The notes below the pieces were generated by a model. That model saw nothing but the letters and a program-made list of their open reading frames with translations, did no database searches and was not told the DNA's origin. From the NCBI GenBank assembly GCA_027257055.1, contig JAPVLO010000884.1:248001-312000 (forward strand): a stretch of 64,000 nt of DNA, read 5' to 3'. Both the position numbers and the translations under genes were made by a program. The DNA is from Cephalopachus bancanus. Its lineage: Eukaryota > Chordata > Mammalia > Primates > Tarsiidae. Positions 21,595-33,558 of this stretch are shown here, one piece after another (positions within the stretch are counted from its first letter, which is position 1; the number at the start of each line of letters is the position of its first letter).

Positions 21595-21985
21595 GATTAT
21601 GGACTTAGTGTGTCTCTGCAAAATCCATGTATTGAGGTCCTAACCATCATTGTGACTGTATGTGAATATGGGGCCTTTTAAGAAGTAATTCAGGTTAAAT
21701 GCAGTCTCGAGGGTGAGGCTACGTCCAGTATGACTACTGTCCTGATAGGAAGAGACAGAGAGACACTGGGCCACCCAGCGAGTAAAGCCTACATGAGGAC
21801 ATAACAAGAAGGTAGCCATATGCAAGCCAAGGACAGAGACCTCAAAAGAAGCCAACTAACTGTCCTGGTACCTTGATGTTGGCCTTCCAGCTTCCCGAAC
21901 TGTGAGAGAAAGAATTTTTTTTCTGTTAAGTCACCCAGACTCTGGCATTTTCTTATGGTAGCTGTAGTAGACTCGTATACCTCAT
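21595..21985 (+). repeat. MLT1-like MaLR solo LTR
   Basis: The order of AATCCATGTATTGAGGTCCT, ATGGGGCCTTTTAAGAAG, AAGCCAAGGACAGAG, CTTGATGTTGGCCTTCCAGC and CACCCAGACTCTGGCATTTT follows the MLT1 LTR. It is inserted in the old L1. Confidence 0.75.
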
Positions 21986-22130
21986 TATATATATTTTTTA
22001 TGTCTGCAGTGTCTGTAGTGATATACCTTATTTTGTCCCCAGAAATTTGTGTCTTGTTCTTTTTTTATTAGTCAGTCTGGCTTGAAGTTTGTCCGTTTTA
22101 TTGATTTTTTAATAAATCAAGTATCTAATT

Positions 22131-22424
22131 TTTTATTTTTACTTTTGAGTTGGAGTCTCACTCTGTCACCCAGACTGGAGTGCGGTGGCCACTCCCGGCC
22201 ACCGTGGCCTCGACCTGCTGGGCTCCGGCGATCCTTCCGCCTCAGCCTTCCAAGTAGCTGGAACTACAGGCGTACGCTACCATGCCCGGCTGATTTTTTG
22301 ATTTATTGTAGAGATGAGGTCTCGCCAAGTTGTCCAGGCGGGTCTGGAACCCGTGGGCTCAGGCAACCACTCACCTCAGCCTCCCAAAGGCGCAGGATTA
22401 CAGGCTGAGCCACCAAACCTGGCT
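22131..22424 (-). mobile_element. Young Alu-family SINE
   Basis: Reverse-orientation dimer of the private subfamily, bracketed by imperfect copies of aagtatctatttt (about 22,119-22,133 and 22,425-22,437). Confidence 0.9.
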
Positions 22425-23195
22425 AAGTATCTATTTTGTTGATTTATTTCTAATATTTTAAAATTTCTCTTCTTACTTTTTATTTCCTTTTTTATACTTC
22501 CTTTGGACTTAGTTTACTCTTCTTTTTCTATGTTTTTGATGTGGGAGATTAGATTATTTGGAGAGTTTCTCCCCCTAATGTATTAGGTTAGCCCTATAAA
22601 TTTCTAGTGTGCACTGCTTTTTCTGTGTCTCACAGATGTTGATATGTTCTCTTTCCGTTGTCTTTTAGTTAGATGAATTTTTGGTTTTCCTAGAGTCTTC
22701 CCCCTTTACGTTTCTGGGAGTTGGAGATGTTTATGTTGTCTTCGTGTTATTAGTTTCTAGTCTGATTCCATTATAATCAGAGAACATACTCTGCTTAATC
22801 TGATTTTTAAAATTTGTGCAGTTTGTCGTGGCCCACGAGATGGTCAGTCTTGCTTTATGTTTCACGGCACTTGAAGAGAATGCATATTCTGATGTTGTTC
22901 ATTAAATTGTTCTACAAATGTCAGCTAGATCCTGTTAGTTGGTGATGATGTATAATTGTTCTACTTTTTTGCATGTTTGCTGCTGAAATGTTCTTAGTTC
23001 TATTTTTTAGGGAGAAATATCAAAATCTCCAACTATAATTGTGTATTTATCTAGTTGTCTATTTCTCTTTTCAATATATTTCAGTTTCTGTTTCAAGTTT
23101 GTTAACTCTATTGGCTGGTGCATACACATTGTAAATTGCTATGCTTCTGGATGGCTTGAGCCTTTTATCTTTTTTAAAAAAACTTTTTTCCCCTT

Positions 23196-23496
23196 CTTTT
23201 TTTTTTTTTTTTTTAGTTGGAGTCTCACTCCATAGCCCAGGCTGGAGTGTGCAGTGGCACGTTTACAACCACCCCAGCATCAAACTGCTGGGCTCAGGTG
23301 ATCCTTCCACCTCAGCCTTCCAAGTAACCAGAACTACAGGTGGCCGCTACCATGCCTGGCTAATTTTGTGATTTATTGTAGAGATGAGGTCTCACCAAGT
23401 TGCCCAGGCTGTTCTTGAACCCATAGGCTCAGACAATCCCCTCACCTTGGCCTCCCAAAGCGGTGGGATTGCAGGCTTGAGCCACCGTGCCCGGCC
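23196..23496 (-). mobile_element. Alu-family SINE, intermediate age
   Basis: Reverse-orientation dimer with a long T-run. It shares some private-lineage bases but not the perfect palindrome, so it looks like an intermediate member. Confidence 0.85.
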
Positions 23497-23529
23497 TAAA
23501 AATTCTTTTCTTCTTTGCTGCTGTTGTTG

Positions 23530-23823
23530 TTGAGACAGGCTGTCACTCTGTTGCCCAGGCCGGAGTGCAATGGCATGATCCTGGCTCACTGCAGACTCAG
23601 CCTCCTGGACTCAAGTGATCCTCCCATTTTAGCCTCCCAGTAGCTGAGAATACAGACACACGCCACCACACTGGCTAATTTCTTTGATTTTTTTTTTTTT
23701 TTTTGTAGACATGAGGTCTCATTATGTTGCCCAGGTTGGTCTTGAACTCCTGGGCTCAAGCAATTCTCCTGTCTCAGCCTCCCAAAATGCTGGGATTACA
23801 AGCATGGGTCATCGCATCCAGCC
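23530..23823 (-). mobile_element. Old Alu (AluJ-like)
   Basis: Reverse-orientation dimer with canonical AluJ features (GGCTCACTGCAGACTCAGCC), immediately beside the previous SINE. Confidence 0.85.
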
Positions 23824-24120
23824 CTCTTTTATCATTATTTAATTTTCTTTATGTCTCAAATAATTTTATTTTCCCTGAAATCTACTTTTTCTGATATTAA
23901 TGTAACTATTTGTGCTTTCCTTGGTTAATACTTGCATTTTTGACAGCTTTTTATACTTCAAATCTATGTATTATTTTATAGGAAGTGAGTTTCTTCTAGA
24001 GGGCATAAACATGGTCATATTTATTAATCTGCTTTGTCAATTTTTGTCTCTAATGGATTATTTTAGGCTATTTACATTCAAGGTCATTGTTGTTAAGATT
24101 GTAGTCTGACATTTTATTTT

Positions 24121-24481
24121 TTGTTATCTCTCTGTTTTTTCAGTGTTGTTATTAAGGTCATGCTTGGGCTGTGCCAGGGTTGAAGGAGGTTCTGAAAAAC
24201 ACTCAAATCTATCAGTGAATAGTTTCAGGGGCGTCAACATTTTTCTGTCTCTGTCTCTCCCAAGCCAGTTGTTGAAGAGACGAGAACATCGGCCTTTCCT
24301 ACAAGAATGGGGGTGTCTTGGAAGCGAGTTTCAACTTGTGTCAGGAAAGGGGAATCACATACCATAAAGGCAATTGCCCAGGGTCTTGAGAACAGGGGCA
24401 TATAGAAAAGCTAGGCCTCACAGGACCGTGGTGGTCTTCCTTTCTACCTAAAAGTTACCACTGCCTCCAGATAATCTCAAG
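24121..24481. other. Unannotated flank of the pseudogene
   Basis: No recognised feature. The part next to 24,482 could include pseudogene 5' UTR, but I cannot confirm this. Confidence 0.3.
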
Positions 24482-25660
24482 ATGGTAGCCTCACTTGATT
24501 CCAATACTTGAAACAGGCAAATCTGGGAAGATGTGGACTTCCCCATTTTGTGCCAGGCATGTCTTGAAGAAAATCTATATATCTGAATTACCAAAGAAAA
24601 GTATGAGGAGAAAAACGCAAAATCTGTGCCAGGCCAGTCAGTGTTTTTCTGGCGCCCTAGTCGCCACATGCGTTTCAAGGAGACTGAAGGGTGCTAGATC
24701 TGCAGGCGATTGAAGAATGCCTGTCAGAGCTGCCTCCTAGTCCTAGAGCGTCACCGACCCATTTAAGTTCATGATGCAGAATTGCCTTTCAAAGATGATG
24801 TGCCAAAGACAGATATCGAAAAAGAGTACCATATGCAGAATGTGGGGAGAGGGATTTCTCTCTCTGATGGACACGGGCAGGTGGCCTGCTGGGAAAGCCA
24901 CATCCGCCAGTGACACGCTGGCCATGTCAACTTCAGATGTCAACAGAGAGCACAACATGGAGAATAAGGAGAGAGGGATTTCTCACTTGACGGACGCGGC
25001 CGGCTGGCCTGCTGGGGAAAGCCACATCCGCCAGTGAGGTGTCGGACAAACTGTCCTGTGCCACTCCAAGTGCCAAAGGAGTAAGCGCCCTACGTACTCT
25101 GGGTAAAAGGCGAGGGTGACAGAGGAGAGGCATGTCCACAGACATGAGAAGCCCACAGATCCAGGTGATCCCCTTGCTGATCAGAATAGTAAAGACCTGT
25201 AGTATGCAATATCATCAATTTCCTGGAGCAGATAAACTTCTACAGAAGGCGTCAATCACACCTCATCTGGAGCCCCTAGAGGACAAGATTATCCCTATAC
25301 TAGATGTCGGTGGTCTGGGTGGTACCGTTACCGAGAGCAACCTGGGAACTCATCTCTGTCAGTTCGGAGAGATCTGGATACTCACCGTTGTGCAGAGACA
25401 GCAGTTCACGTTCCTGCAGGTCTCCACAGGGCAGGCGGCAGGAGGGGCGCCGAGAAGTCCTTGAGCAAACTGATTGTCAGCGGCTGCAAACTCAGCATAA
25501 AATGGAGAATCCCAGGCAGCTGGAGGAAAAGAAACAGGGGACAGACTACAGACTCTGGGGTCCAGCGAGGGCTTACTCCTGCACTGCGAGGAGCCCTTCC
25601 TTCCCCTGTAAGCGTCATCCTGAGGCATGTCCAGCAAACCTAAGGTCAGCACCTGCCCTG
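24482..25660 (+). pseudogene. RBM22: Processed pseudogene of RBM22 (spliceosomal RNA-binding protein), 3'-truncated
   Basis: RBM22 (yeast Cwc2 homologue) is a nuclear splicing factor with zinc-binding cysteines, a CCCH finger and one RRM that contacts U6 snRNA and the catalytic core. The copy starts at ATG 24,482 (MVASLDSNT) with WEDVDFPILCQACLEEN shortly after, close to the RBM22 N-terminus. Further along are [13 protein letters not shown] text, HEKPTDP..DPLADQN, and the RRM as [16 protein letters not shown] followed by QFGEI and VVQRQQ (about 25,270-25,430). TTDSG lies at about 25,545. There are no introns between these parts, so it arose by retrotransposition. Multiple stops and frame changes exist, and the Pro-rich C-terminus and poly-A are missing. 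Identity rests on remembered family sequence; nothing else I know fits as well. Confidence 0.85.
24820..25045 (+). repeat. Tandem duplication (period 124 bp) inside the RBM22 pseudogene
   Basis: GAGAGGGATTTCTC occurs at 24,847 and 24,971 and CCACATCCGCCAGTGA at 24,898 and 25,022, so both pairs are 124 bases apart. The copies differ at many sites. The duplicated part corresponds to the stretch before the CCCH finger. Confidence 0.85.
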
Positions 25661-27278
25661 AGGCCCAGCTGGCCTGTTTTCAGAAGCTCCTTAAAGTAGA
25701 GGAGGGGAAAGGGAAAGACACCCCCTTGTCTGTTACTTGGCCTGGTGTGATGCAGCTCCTCCCAGGGGTGGACTTGTTTCTGTGGCCATGTGGCTCCCAG
25801 GAGAAGGGGCTTCTCGAGAGCCGGGGGCTTCCCTGGGCTCTTTCATGGCAGGTCCTGGCTCAGGCTGTCCACAATGCTAGGACTGTGCCATGGGATGCCC
25901 CCTTGGGCAGGGCCTGGTTTGTGGGCCTGCAGGGGCCTGCCTGCACCTCCTGCGAAGTCAGGGGAAGCTGGGCCCTCCTGGGGGAGCTGGACCCCTAGGC
26001 CAGGGGAATTAGCACTGTGGGGCAGTAGGGACCCTGGCCGGGGGCTTCCCTGTGCGTCCTTAGCCTGTCAGTGAGGTACTGTCAGAACCACTTTAAGAAG
26101 GGAATTTGGAGATCCTGAACCTCACCTCGATACGCGACCAAGTGGAAAAAAAAAGATGGAAATTTGGATGTACAACCCTTTGATGTCCTGATGGAAGAAG
26201 CAGAAGGACTCAGGGTCCCCCAGTCTGTCCCGAAAACCTCCCTCTTCTCGGCCCTTATGCATACCCCAACGGGCAGGACTCTGGGCGGTGACCTGGGGTT
26301 CTTCCTCCCATGCCCCAGGCACAAACACCTGGTGAAAACACTTCCCTTGACGCTATCCAGCCCGAGCTCGGCCCTGTCACAGGCCTCTGTTCCTTCCGGG
26401 AGAGAAGAGGAAACGAAACTCTGATCCCACAGAGAACCCCGCATCCCGGGTCAGCTCTGGCTGGAACTTGCCTCCTAGCAGCTCCAGCAGGAGCTCAGGC
26501 CTCTCCTCTCCCCTGCCCCAGGGGACCCCGGGCCTCTGGGAAGGAGGTGAGGTCCTCCTTCGTCAGCAGGGGGAAAGCTTTCCTGAAAAGTTGCTCCTGG
26601 TGGGCTTCGAGTCTCCAGTGCCTCTAGACCGCTGAGAAGACCCCAGGCCCCGAGAAAGCAGAGCCTCCCCAGGAAGGGAGCCATGGAGCTGGAAGAGCCG
26701 GAGGGCGGCAGCGGCCCCCAGAGCCTGGTCTCCCACCCTTCCCTCCAGTGGCCCCTGCCGGGGGGTGGGGGGTGGGCAGACCCTCTGGAGCCCGGCTGGG
26801 GGCGTTGCCAGTAGCATCCAGGGCTGAAGTTCCACAACTGTAGGCCTGCCTTCACGCCGTGAGGAGGGCTCTGACGGGCGAGGGTGGTGCTGAGCCCAGC
26901 TGAGGCCATGGGCAGATGGCAGGTGACCGGGTGGGTGATGGGAGTGTGTGGCCGTCTCCAGGATGTGGGATCAGGTAGGGGAAGACACAGGATGGGAGAC
27001 ACTGCTGTCGAGCTTCATGTGGCCTTGGGTGGGCAGAGCTGCTGACGGGAGGAGAAGGAGCCAGCTGCAGAAGGAACGGCAGGAAGGCAAGAGTTGCCTG
27101 CATAAGGTTGGGGCCAGAGGGTCACGGCTTCAGGACATAGAGAGCAGCCTCAGGGAGGCTGCGATGCCCTTGGCTGATGGGGACAAGGAGACATCTTGAC
27201 TCAAGGCGTGGGGGTCCCTGTTCAGCTCTGGCTTCCTGTGTGATCCTGAGCAGTGAACTGTCCGAGAGGCTTCGAAAT
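25661..27278. other. Unannotated GC-moderate sequence
   Basis: No repeat or gene recognised. Several overlapping open frames exist on both strands, but none shows a known domain or convincing codon pattern. A weak MIR-like phrase sits at 27,215-27,260. Confidence 0.35.
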
Positions 27279-27290
27279 AGTTGAGGACAA

Positions 27291-27572
27291 CCGGGCTAGG
27301 TGGCTCAGCCTGTCATCCCGCGCCTTTGGGAGGCTGAGGTGAGTGGATTGCCTGAGCCCGCAGGTTCGAGACCCACCTGGGCAGCGAGACCTCATCTCTA
27401 CAATAAATAAAAAAATCAGCCGGGCGTGGTAGCGCATGCCTGTGATTCTGGCTATTCAGAAGGCTGAGGTGGAAGGATCGCCGGAGCCCGGCAGGTCGAG
27501 GCTGCGGTGGCCGGGAGCGGCCACTGCACTCCAGTCGGCAACCAAGTGAGACTCCAACTCAAAAAAAAAAAG
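27291..27572 (+). mobile_element. Young Alu-family SINE
   Basis: Plus-strand dimer with the perfect private palindrome and an A-tail, bracketed by agttgagga (27,279-27,287 and 27,573-27,581). Confidence 0.92.
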
Positions 27573-27584
27573 AGTTGAGGAACG

Positions 27585-29270
27585 ACAGTACCTTGCCTGC
27601 AAGTTGGAATCACATGGCCCGGGTGGCCGGGCTGTGGGAGCCCCAGGGGCATCTGTCCACTCACCATGCATCCCAGGCCTCCTGTTGGCCGGCAGCTGGG
27701 CTAGTGCCCAGAAAGAGTGTTCCTTATTTAGAAACATGAGCAGGATGATGGTGATATGGCTCATGCCCCTGTAGTAGCCCACTTCCTGCAGGAGTCAAGG
27801 TCACTGTGGAAAGGCATCACCGGGAAGGACTGGGGTCACTGGGGAGGCCTACGGGTCCCGGAGGACTTGGGGTACAGTCTTTTGGTTCCTCCCTGGCACT
27901 GTGCATCAGGACTGAGTGGGCAATATAAATTTCAGTTTCTAAGGAGCTTGGAGAGACTCTGCAGTATCCAGCGTCCTATAGACAGAAAGGGCGTAGACAG
28001 GACAGTTGAGGGACCCCCTCAAGGAACCAGCCCAGGGATGCTGCTCTGCCAGGGTAAGGGCAGCGCCCATGAACTAGACCCCTATGCGGGCCGGCTGGGG
28101 GTGCTGGCTGCTTCGCACAGGGTCCTGGGATGGCCCATGGGCTGCCAGGCACAGGACAGCTGGGTCTAGACCACATGTGGGCAACCCATGGTAAGAGCTC
28201 AGCAGCTCTCCCTGGTAGGAATGGTCTGCAAAGCGGGGGCCGAGTGGGCGCAACCCTCTCAGAGACCCCTCCCTGCCTGCTGTGCTCTGACAAGGTGCGG
28301 ATGAAGGGGAACGCGTATCTCCATCCAGTTTCTGATCAACATGATGACTTCAGAATCCAAGTTTATGACAAAAACAATGTCCACTAGGCACTCAACTCCT
28401 CAAATATTTCTTCTGATAAAAGCCTCTTGCAACAATGACAAACTTGTGGTGTTTGGAGCAATCCCAGGAGGGAGGAATTATTTCTTGTTCTGGGAGGTGG
28501 ACAGGTTCGGGTGAGACCAGGAGTCAGCCATAACCCTTTCCATCTTGATTTTAGAGATTGCCCCCTCTTTGCTTGAATGTTCACGACAGCAGTGAGCTTG
28601 ATCCTACCTGATCTGTGCTGGTTTGTCATGAATACTGAATTTTAAAGAAGCAGCGCTCCCATGAGACACCATGCCCATGATTATGGGAACATCATTTCTG
28701 GGGATACTCTGTTGAATATGGAATGTCAAACAATGTAAAATAAATCCTGCTACCTAGGAAAGAGAGGGTTTGGTTTTATTCTGATGCTGCTTAATTTTGT
28801 CCAACAAGCCCTGACCATAAGCCCATTGCCAGGTTAAGATTGCCCACCGAAAAAGCATTGAGTTCTTCAGAACATCTCAATTTTTAGAAAATTTTATCAG
28901 TAAAATCTACATACAGCGAAATCAAATATCCCAGCTGGTTGACTTTATTTTCGGTTTGCACACATGGAAGTCCGGTCTGGAAGTGCAGTTCCATGGGTCT
29001 AAACCAACGCGGACAGTCTCCCACCCAGCACTCCAGTGCCTCAGGGAGAAGCTCCTTCAGCCTCAGAGTCCCCAGCCTGTGCCCCGTGTAGCCAGGTCTC
29101 CCCACTGCATCGTCTCCTGGCCGTCCTGAGCTGACCCCAGTCCCTGTGGTGAGGCCTTTTCCAGAAAGGCTTAGGAATTGGGATCCTACAGTGGGCGGGC
29201 TTCTGGGTTTGACTTCTTTGACTAGGGTCCATGCTCCTGTGGGGTCAATGTCATGTTCCCTTCATCCTCG
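27585..29270. other. Unannotated sequence
   Basis: GC-moderate DNA with no recognised repeat or gene. Open frames of 60-140 codons occur without identifiable domains. Confidence 0.35.
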
Positions 29271-29274
29271 AGTT

Positions 29275-29600
29275 GCCTTCTGTCCTGTGGGTGTACCACC
29301 ACTTATTTTTTCCTTTGTTGGTCATCTTGGCAGCCTCCAGGTTTTGGTGATTATGAATAAAACAGTGAGTGTGGCATGCAGGTTTTATGTGAGCACGAGT
29401 GTTCCAATCAGTTGTGTAAATATCTGGGTCCTTTGGGGTCAGACGGTTCACGTGTACTTAGCCGTGGGATCCCCACTGGCTGTCCCTGTGGCTGTGCACT
29501 TTGCATAGCACGTTTCGCCTTCCCACAGCAATGGATGGGAGTTCCTGCCGTTCCACATCCTCCCCAGTGTTTGGTTTTGTCCGTGTTATCTCTGAATGCT
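29275..29600 (-). mobile_element. Old L1 3' end remnant
   Basis: Antisense L1 3' text: TTTTGGTGATTATGAATAAA and, later, CAGCAATGGATGGGAGTTCC followed by CCACATCCTCCCCAGTGTTTG. Confidence 0.6.
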
Positions 29601-30199
29601 CCCAAGCCTCTCATCCTGCTGCCCTCCCAGGGGTTCCTGCCCCAGACCCTCTTGAGTTTCAGAGGCACTTTCTACCACGCCGCATGATTTGGCTTGCTGC
29701 TGTCAGCGTCCTCGGGAGCCACCAGGGTTCTGGGCCCACAGGCCCCATCCCAGCTCAGCCCAGGGTTTGGAGCCCAGTGGGTCCTCAGCACATGGTGTTG
29801 GCAGCTCCCTGGTCCAGGGGACCCTGCCGCCTCCTCCTCTGGGACCCTATCTCTGCCCTGGGACATCCCCATCCCCCCTGGAATATCCCTGTCCCTCTGG
29901 ATTGCCCCATATCCCCTGGGACCCTCCAGCCCCCATAGACCTTACTGGAGGCCATAGATATCCTAGAACATAACATGGTTTCTAAAGGTGTGGCTTGCAT
30001 CGAGGTCAGTCTGGGTTTTTTGGTAGTTTTTGGTTTTGCTTTTTGGCTGAATACATGTTGCCCTGCTCCTTCGTTTTCTGTAGGCCAGGGCCAAGAGGAA
30101 TACGCCTCAAAACAAAGTACTGACTGCCTGGAAAGGAAAGGAGAGTTTTTTTCCTGCAGAAAGAAGGTGTTTTTTTTTTTTCCTGCAGAAATCTTGTGC
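29601..30199. other. Unannotated sequence with CT-rich and T-rich tracts
   Basis: CCT/CCC-rich at 29,820-29,940. TTTTTCCTGCAGAAA occurs twice just before the SINE (about 30,149 and 30,178), a small local duplication. Confidence 0.4.
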
Positions 30200-30494
30200 T
30201 TTTTTTTTTTTTTTTTTTTTTTGAGTTGGAGTTTCACTCTGTCATCCAGGCTGGAATGTAGTGGCATGTGCATGGCCACTGCACCCTTGATCTGCTGGGC
30301 TTAGACAATCCTTCCACTTCAGCCTTCCAAGTAGCTGGAACTACAGGCACACACCCAGCTAATTTTTTGATTTATTGTAGTGATGAAGTCTCACCAAGTT
30401 TCCAGGCTGGTTTCAAAACCCTGGACTCAGGCAATCCTCTCGTCTCAGCCTCCCCAAGTGCTAGGATTACAGGCTTGAGCCACCATGCCCAGTC
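30200..30494 (-). mobile_element. Alu-family SINE, intermediate age
   Basis: Reverse-orientation dimer with a 23-base T-run. It is diverged, with GTGGCATGTGCATGGCCAC in place of the young palindrome. Confidence 0.85.
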
Positions 30495-33145
30495 TCATGC
30501 TTGTTTCTGAAGCCAGAGAGGGCCACCAGAGCCTAGCTCACCTGTGGGACCCATATCTGTGCACAGCATGTGTGACTGACCATCACACTACCTCCTCCAG
30601 GTCTGACTTCCCCTCCAGCTACAGACCTGGATTCCTGACAGGGCCTGGCTTGTGTGTCCTACACTGGAGAAACGTGGACAGGCTTTGTCTGATGTCACAA
30701 GAGTGACCACACCTGACCCATGGAAGGATTTATCTGTAGATCCACTGAGACATCTATGTACAGAAAAACACTCTGGTGAGACGGGCTTTAGAGAACCCAG
30801 GGAGGACTGGAGCCTGAGGATTCTGGAAGATTCCAGCCTTTGGCTCTGTGATTTTACTTTGGAGAGGTTGGGTCTAACTAGAACTGGGCCACCTCTCGCA
30901 CAACGAAAGAGTGGACTCATACTCAGGGTTGTGAACTCTGAGGTGGACTTGTTCCTTCCTTCATGGTCACCAAAAGGCGCCTTCCTGCCTTAGTCATAGC
31001 CCAGACCCTGACATCAGAGTTTCTTTCAGTCAGGGACTCCTTTCAGGGCTGGGCAGGAAAGCCTGTTGCCCTACAGATGAGGAAAGCTGGATGGGCACGT
31101 CCTGCCTCAGAAAGGTCTTTCTAAAAAAAACCATGGTTTAGATGAGATTATTCGGTGTACAGAGGACTCACTGCAGAATCTTGAGCGTATCAGCACCTTT
31201 ATAGATTGGAAAATCTTCATGCTCTGTGGCCTTGGCACTCCAGCTCCATGCGCCTACAACCCGGAGGGCTCAGGGTGAGGGGGGCCAAAGTGAGAGGGGT
31301 GGAGGCTTGGGGGTGTGGACAGCCCCTCTCTGCCCACGTCCCGAGGAGGTCCAGGACCCTCTGACCGCAGGCACAGTGGGAGAGATGAGCCCCCGCCTCT
31401 CTCAAGGAAGCAGCCAGACCTGTGTCTGCGTATACTTGGCAATGAAATCCTCTCACTCCTGGGTGAACAGGGTATCCACATCCTCCTCCACGTCCAACAT
31501 GCAAGTCAAAATAATCCGAAGATCACACTGCCGTCAAGAGCTTCAGAGAATATCCTGAAATGCTCCCGCATAGGTCCCAGACTCCGGCCCGGTGAGCCTC
31601 ATTCTGTCACCACCCCCAGAACAAAAAGACCAGTCCCAACGGCCCCTCCCTTGCCCAGGTATCCAAAGTCCATGCTGCCAAGTGTTGGGCTCCTACTTGA
31701 GTTCATGAAACCAGGGAGACCCGAAGGCAAGGCCTGCTGTCCCCAAGCGTACTGAGATGGCACACTCTTGCCCCAGAATGATAAACCTGCTGAGGGTTGA
31801 GGGCCTGTGAGGGGCTGTCCTGGGCACCTGAAGGCAGAGTGGGGTCAAGGACCAGAGGGCTGTATATGATCAGCCTCCTGGGGTCATTCAGGGACCACAC
31901 AGATGCCCGGTTTTCTATAGGAAACCAGAAGTCTTATGACGGCACCGCTCTACTCAAAACTCGCTGTAGTCAGTGAATCGGCCTAAAGAATAACAGCAGC
32001 TGAAAAAGAGGGTGTTGGTTTTGGGGAAGGGATAATCCACTGACTCCAAAGCAGCCTCTGTGCTTGTGGGACCATGTCTTGGGTAGAGGGCCAGCATAGT
32101 ACTCAGCCTTGAGTTGTCAACACAAGGAGGGGCTCCGCTGTCCCAGGTCACTGAGAAGGAACCAGTGAGCTCTGGAACTTGGTCCTGTAGAATGCCCAGA
32201 GGGACCCTTCCGCCCAGGAACACGTGGCGCAGAGGGAGGGTGATGTCTCCAGAGGAAGGGAGGGACAGAGAACCTAGCCCAGAGGAGGGACTCCTGTCCC
32301 AGGCGGGCCATCCCTCTGGGGCCCCTTCATTGTCCATCACTGATGGCGGCAGAGGGCTCTCAGCTTCACTGCCAGACTGGGGACCCACATGTCTGGCCGG
32401 TGCCCCAGTGACCCCCAGTGACCACAGCTGAAGCGTGAGTTGGTGAGACCCCTTCCTCATGCGCACTGCTGAGTGAGAATGCCGGTGTGAAGAGATGGTA
32501 TGACTCCACTTGCAGGACGTTCTGGAAAAGGTAAAACCACAGAGACAGTAAGCAGCTCAGTGTTTACGTGGAGTTCACGGGGGCAGGACTTGACAGATTT
32601 CAGGTTTCTTCTCTTTCCGGACCCTCATTCCCCTCTATGCAAGGAAAGGTCAGAATCCACAGTTCCAGTAGGACTGTTTTCAGACATTTAGGCATCATTT
32701 TTAAATAAAAGTTCTAGTTAGGATCTTCAGATCCAAATATTGCATCTGTGGAAAGTAACATAGTATATTAAAAAAGGAAAAATCAGGAAAATAAGAAAAG
32801 ACAGTTTTAAGTGCTCTTAAAATACATTACTGTCAAAATAAAAAACTGGAAGATAGACTTTAAGAAATACCCTCTCAAGCACAAAATTTAAAAAAATAAA
32901 ATATAGGATAAAAGGTAAGTTCTTTTGAAAGATTGGTCCCAGAGTTCCAATACCCAAATAATATTGTTTTCTAGAAAGAAAACTTAAAACATGGGAAAAG
33001 AAAGTTATCAAAGAATATTTACAAAAATCCCAAGAGCTTAAAGGAGATTTTTGTTCTTCAAATTGGAAGGCTTAACAGCAAGATGAATTTAAAAACACCC
33101 ATACCCAGGACCATCATTATGAAATTTCAGGACACAAGGAAAAAC
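30495..33145. other. Unannotated sequence; GC-moderate to about 32.5 kb, AT-rich after
   Basis: No recognised repeat. A coding-like remnant on the minus strand is listed separately. From 32,690 the DNA becomes A-rich and featureless. Confidence 0.35.
31380..31600 (-). pseudogene. Unrecognised coding-like remnant, minus strand
   Basis: One minus-strand frame reads MLDVEEDVDTLFTQE, then TGA, then EDFIAKYTQTQVWLLP. A Trp codon (TGG) changed to TGA would explain the stop. Upstream in a nearby frame is YAGAFQDIL. The acidic, helix-like text looks more protein-like than chance, but I cannot assign a family. It may be part of a dead gene spread over 31.2-32.4 kb on this strand, where another open frame of 170 codons occurs (32,466-31,954). 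Confidence 0.2.
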
Positions 33146-33146
33146 G

Positions 33147-33558
33147 GGGCACAGGCATGGTGGTTCACATCTTTAATCTCAGTGCTTTGGGAGACCAAGA
33201 CTGAAGGAATGCTTGAGACCAAGAGTTTGAGGCTGCAGTGAGTTATGGTTGCAGCACTGTGGGAGGCTGAGGTGGGAGGATTACTTGAGCACAGAAATTT
33301 GAGACTAGCCTAGACAACATAACAAGACCTGGTCTCTACCAAAAGAAAAAGAAAAAAGAAAAAAAATCAAAAAATTAGTCAGGCATGGTGCTACATGCCT
33401 ATAGTCCTGGCTACTCAGGAAGCTTAGGCAGGGAGATTACCTGAACCCAGAAGGCAGAGGCTGTGGTGAACCGTGATCATGCCACTGCACTCCTGCACTC
33501 CAGTCTGGGCAACAGAGTAAGACTCTGTCTCAAAAAAAAAAAAAAAAAAAAAAAAAAA
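33147..33558 (+). mobile_element. Old Alu (AluJ-like) with an extra internal segment
   Basis: A plus-strand Alu, about 400 bases instead of 300. After the first part of the left arm a right-arm phrase (GAGGCTGCAGTGAGTTATGG) appears, then GTGGGAGGCTGAGG restarts left-arm text. It ends in a long A-tail (33,532-33,557). Confidence 0.75.

Larger units (their letters stand above)
21400..24120 (-). mobile_element. Old L1 (L1M-type) ORF2 region, minus strand, interrupted by MLT1 and SINEs
   Basis: Antisense ORF2 text is visible in pieces (about 21,420-21,590, 21,990-22,130, 22,430-23,190 and 23,830-24,120). One example is ATCAAAATCTCCAACTATAA, the antisense of the endonuclease D-F-N region. The pieces are collinear, so a single L1 was split by later insertions. 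Confidence 0.7.
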
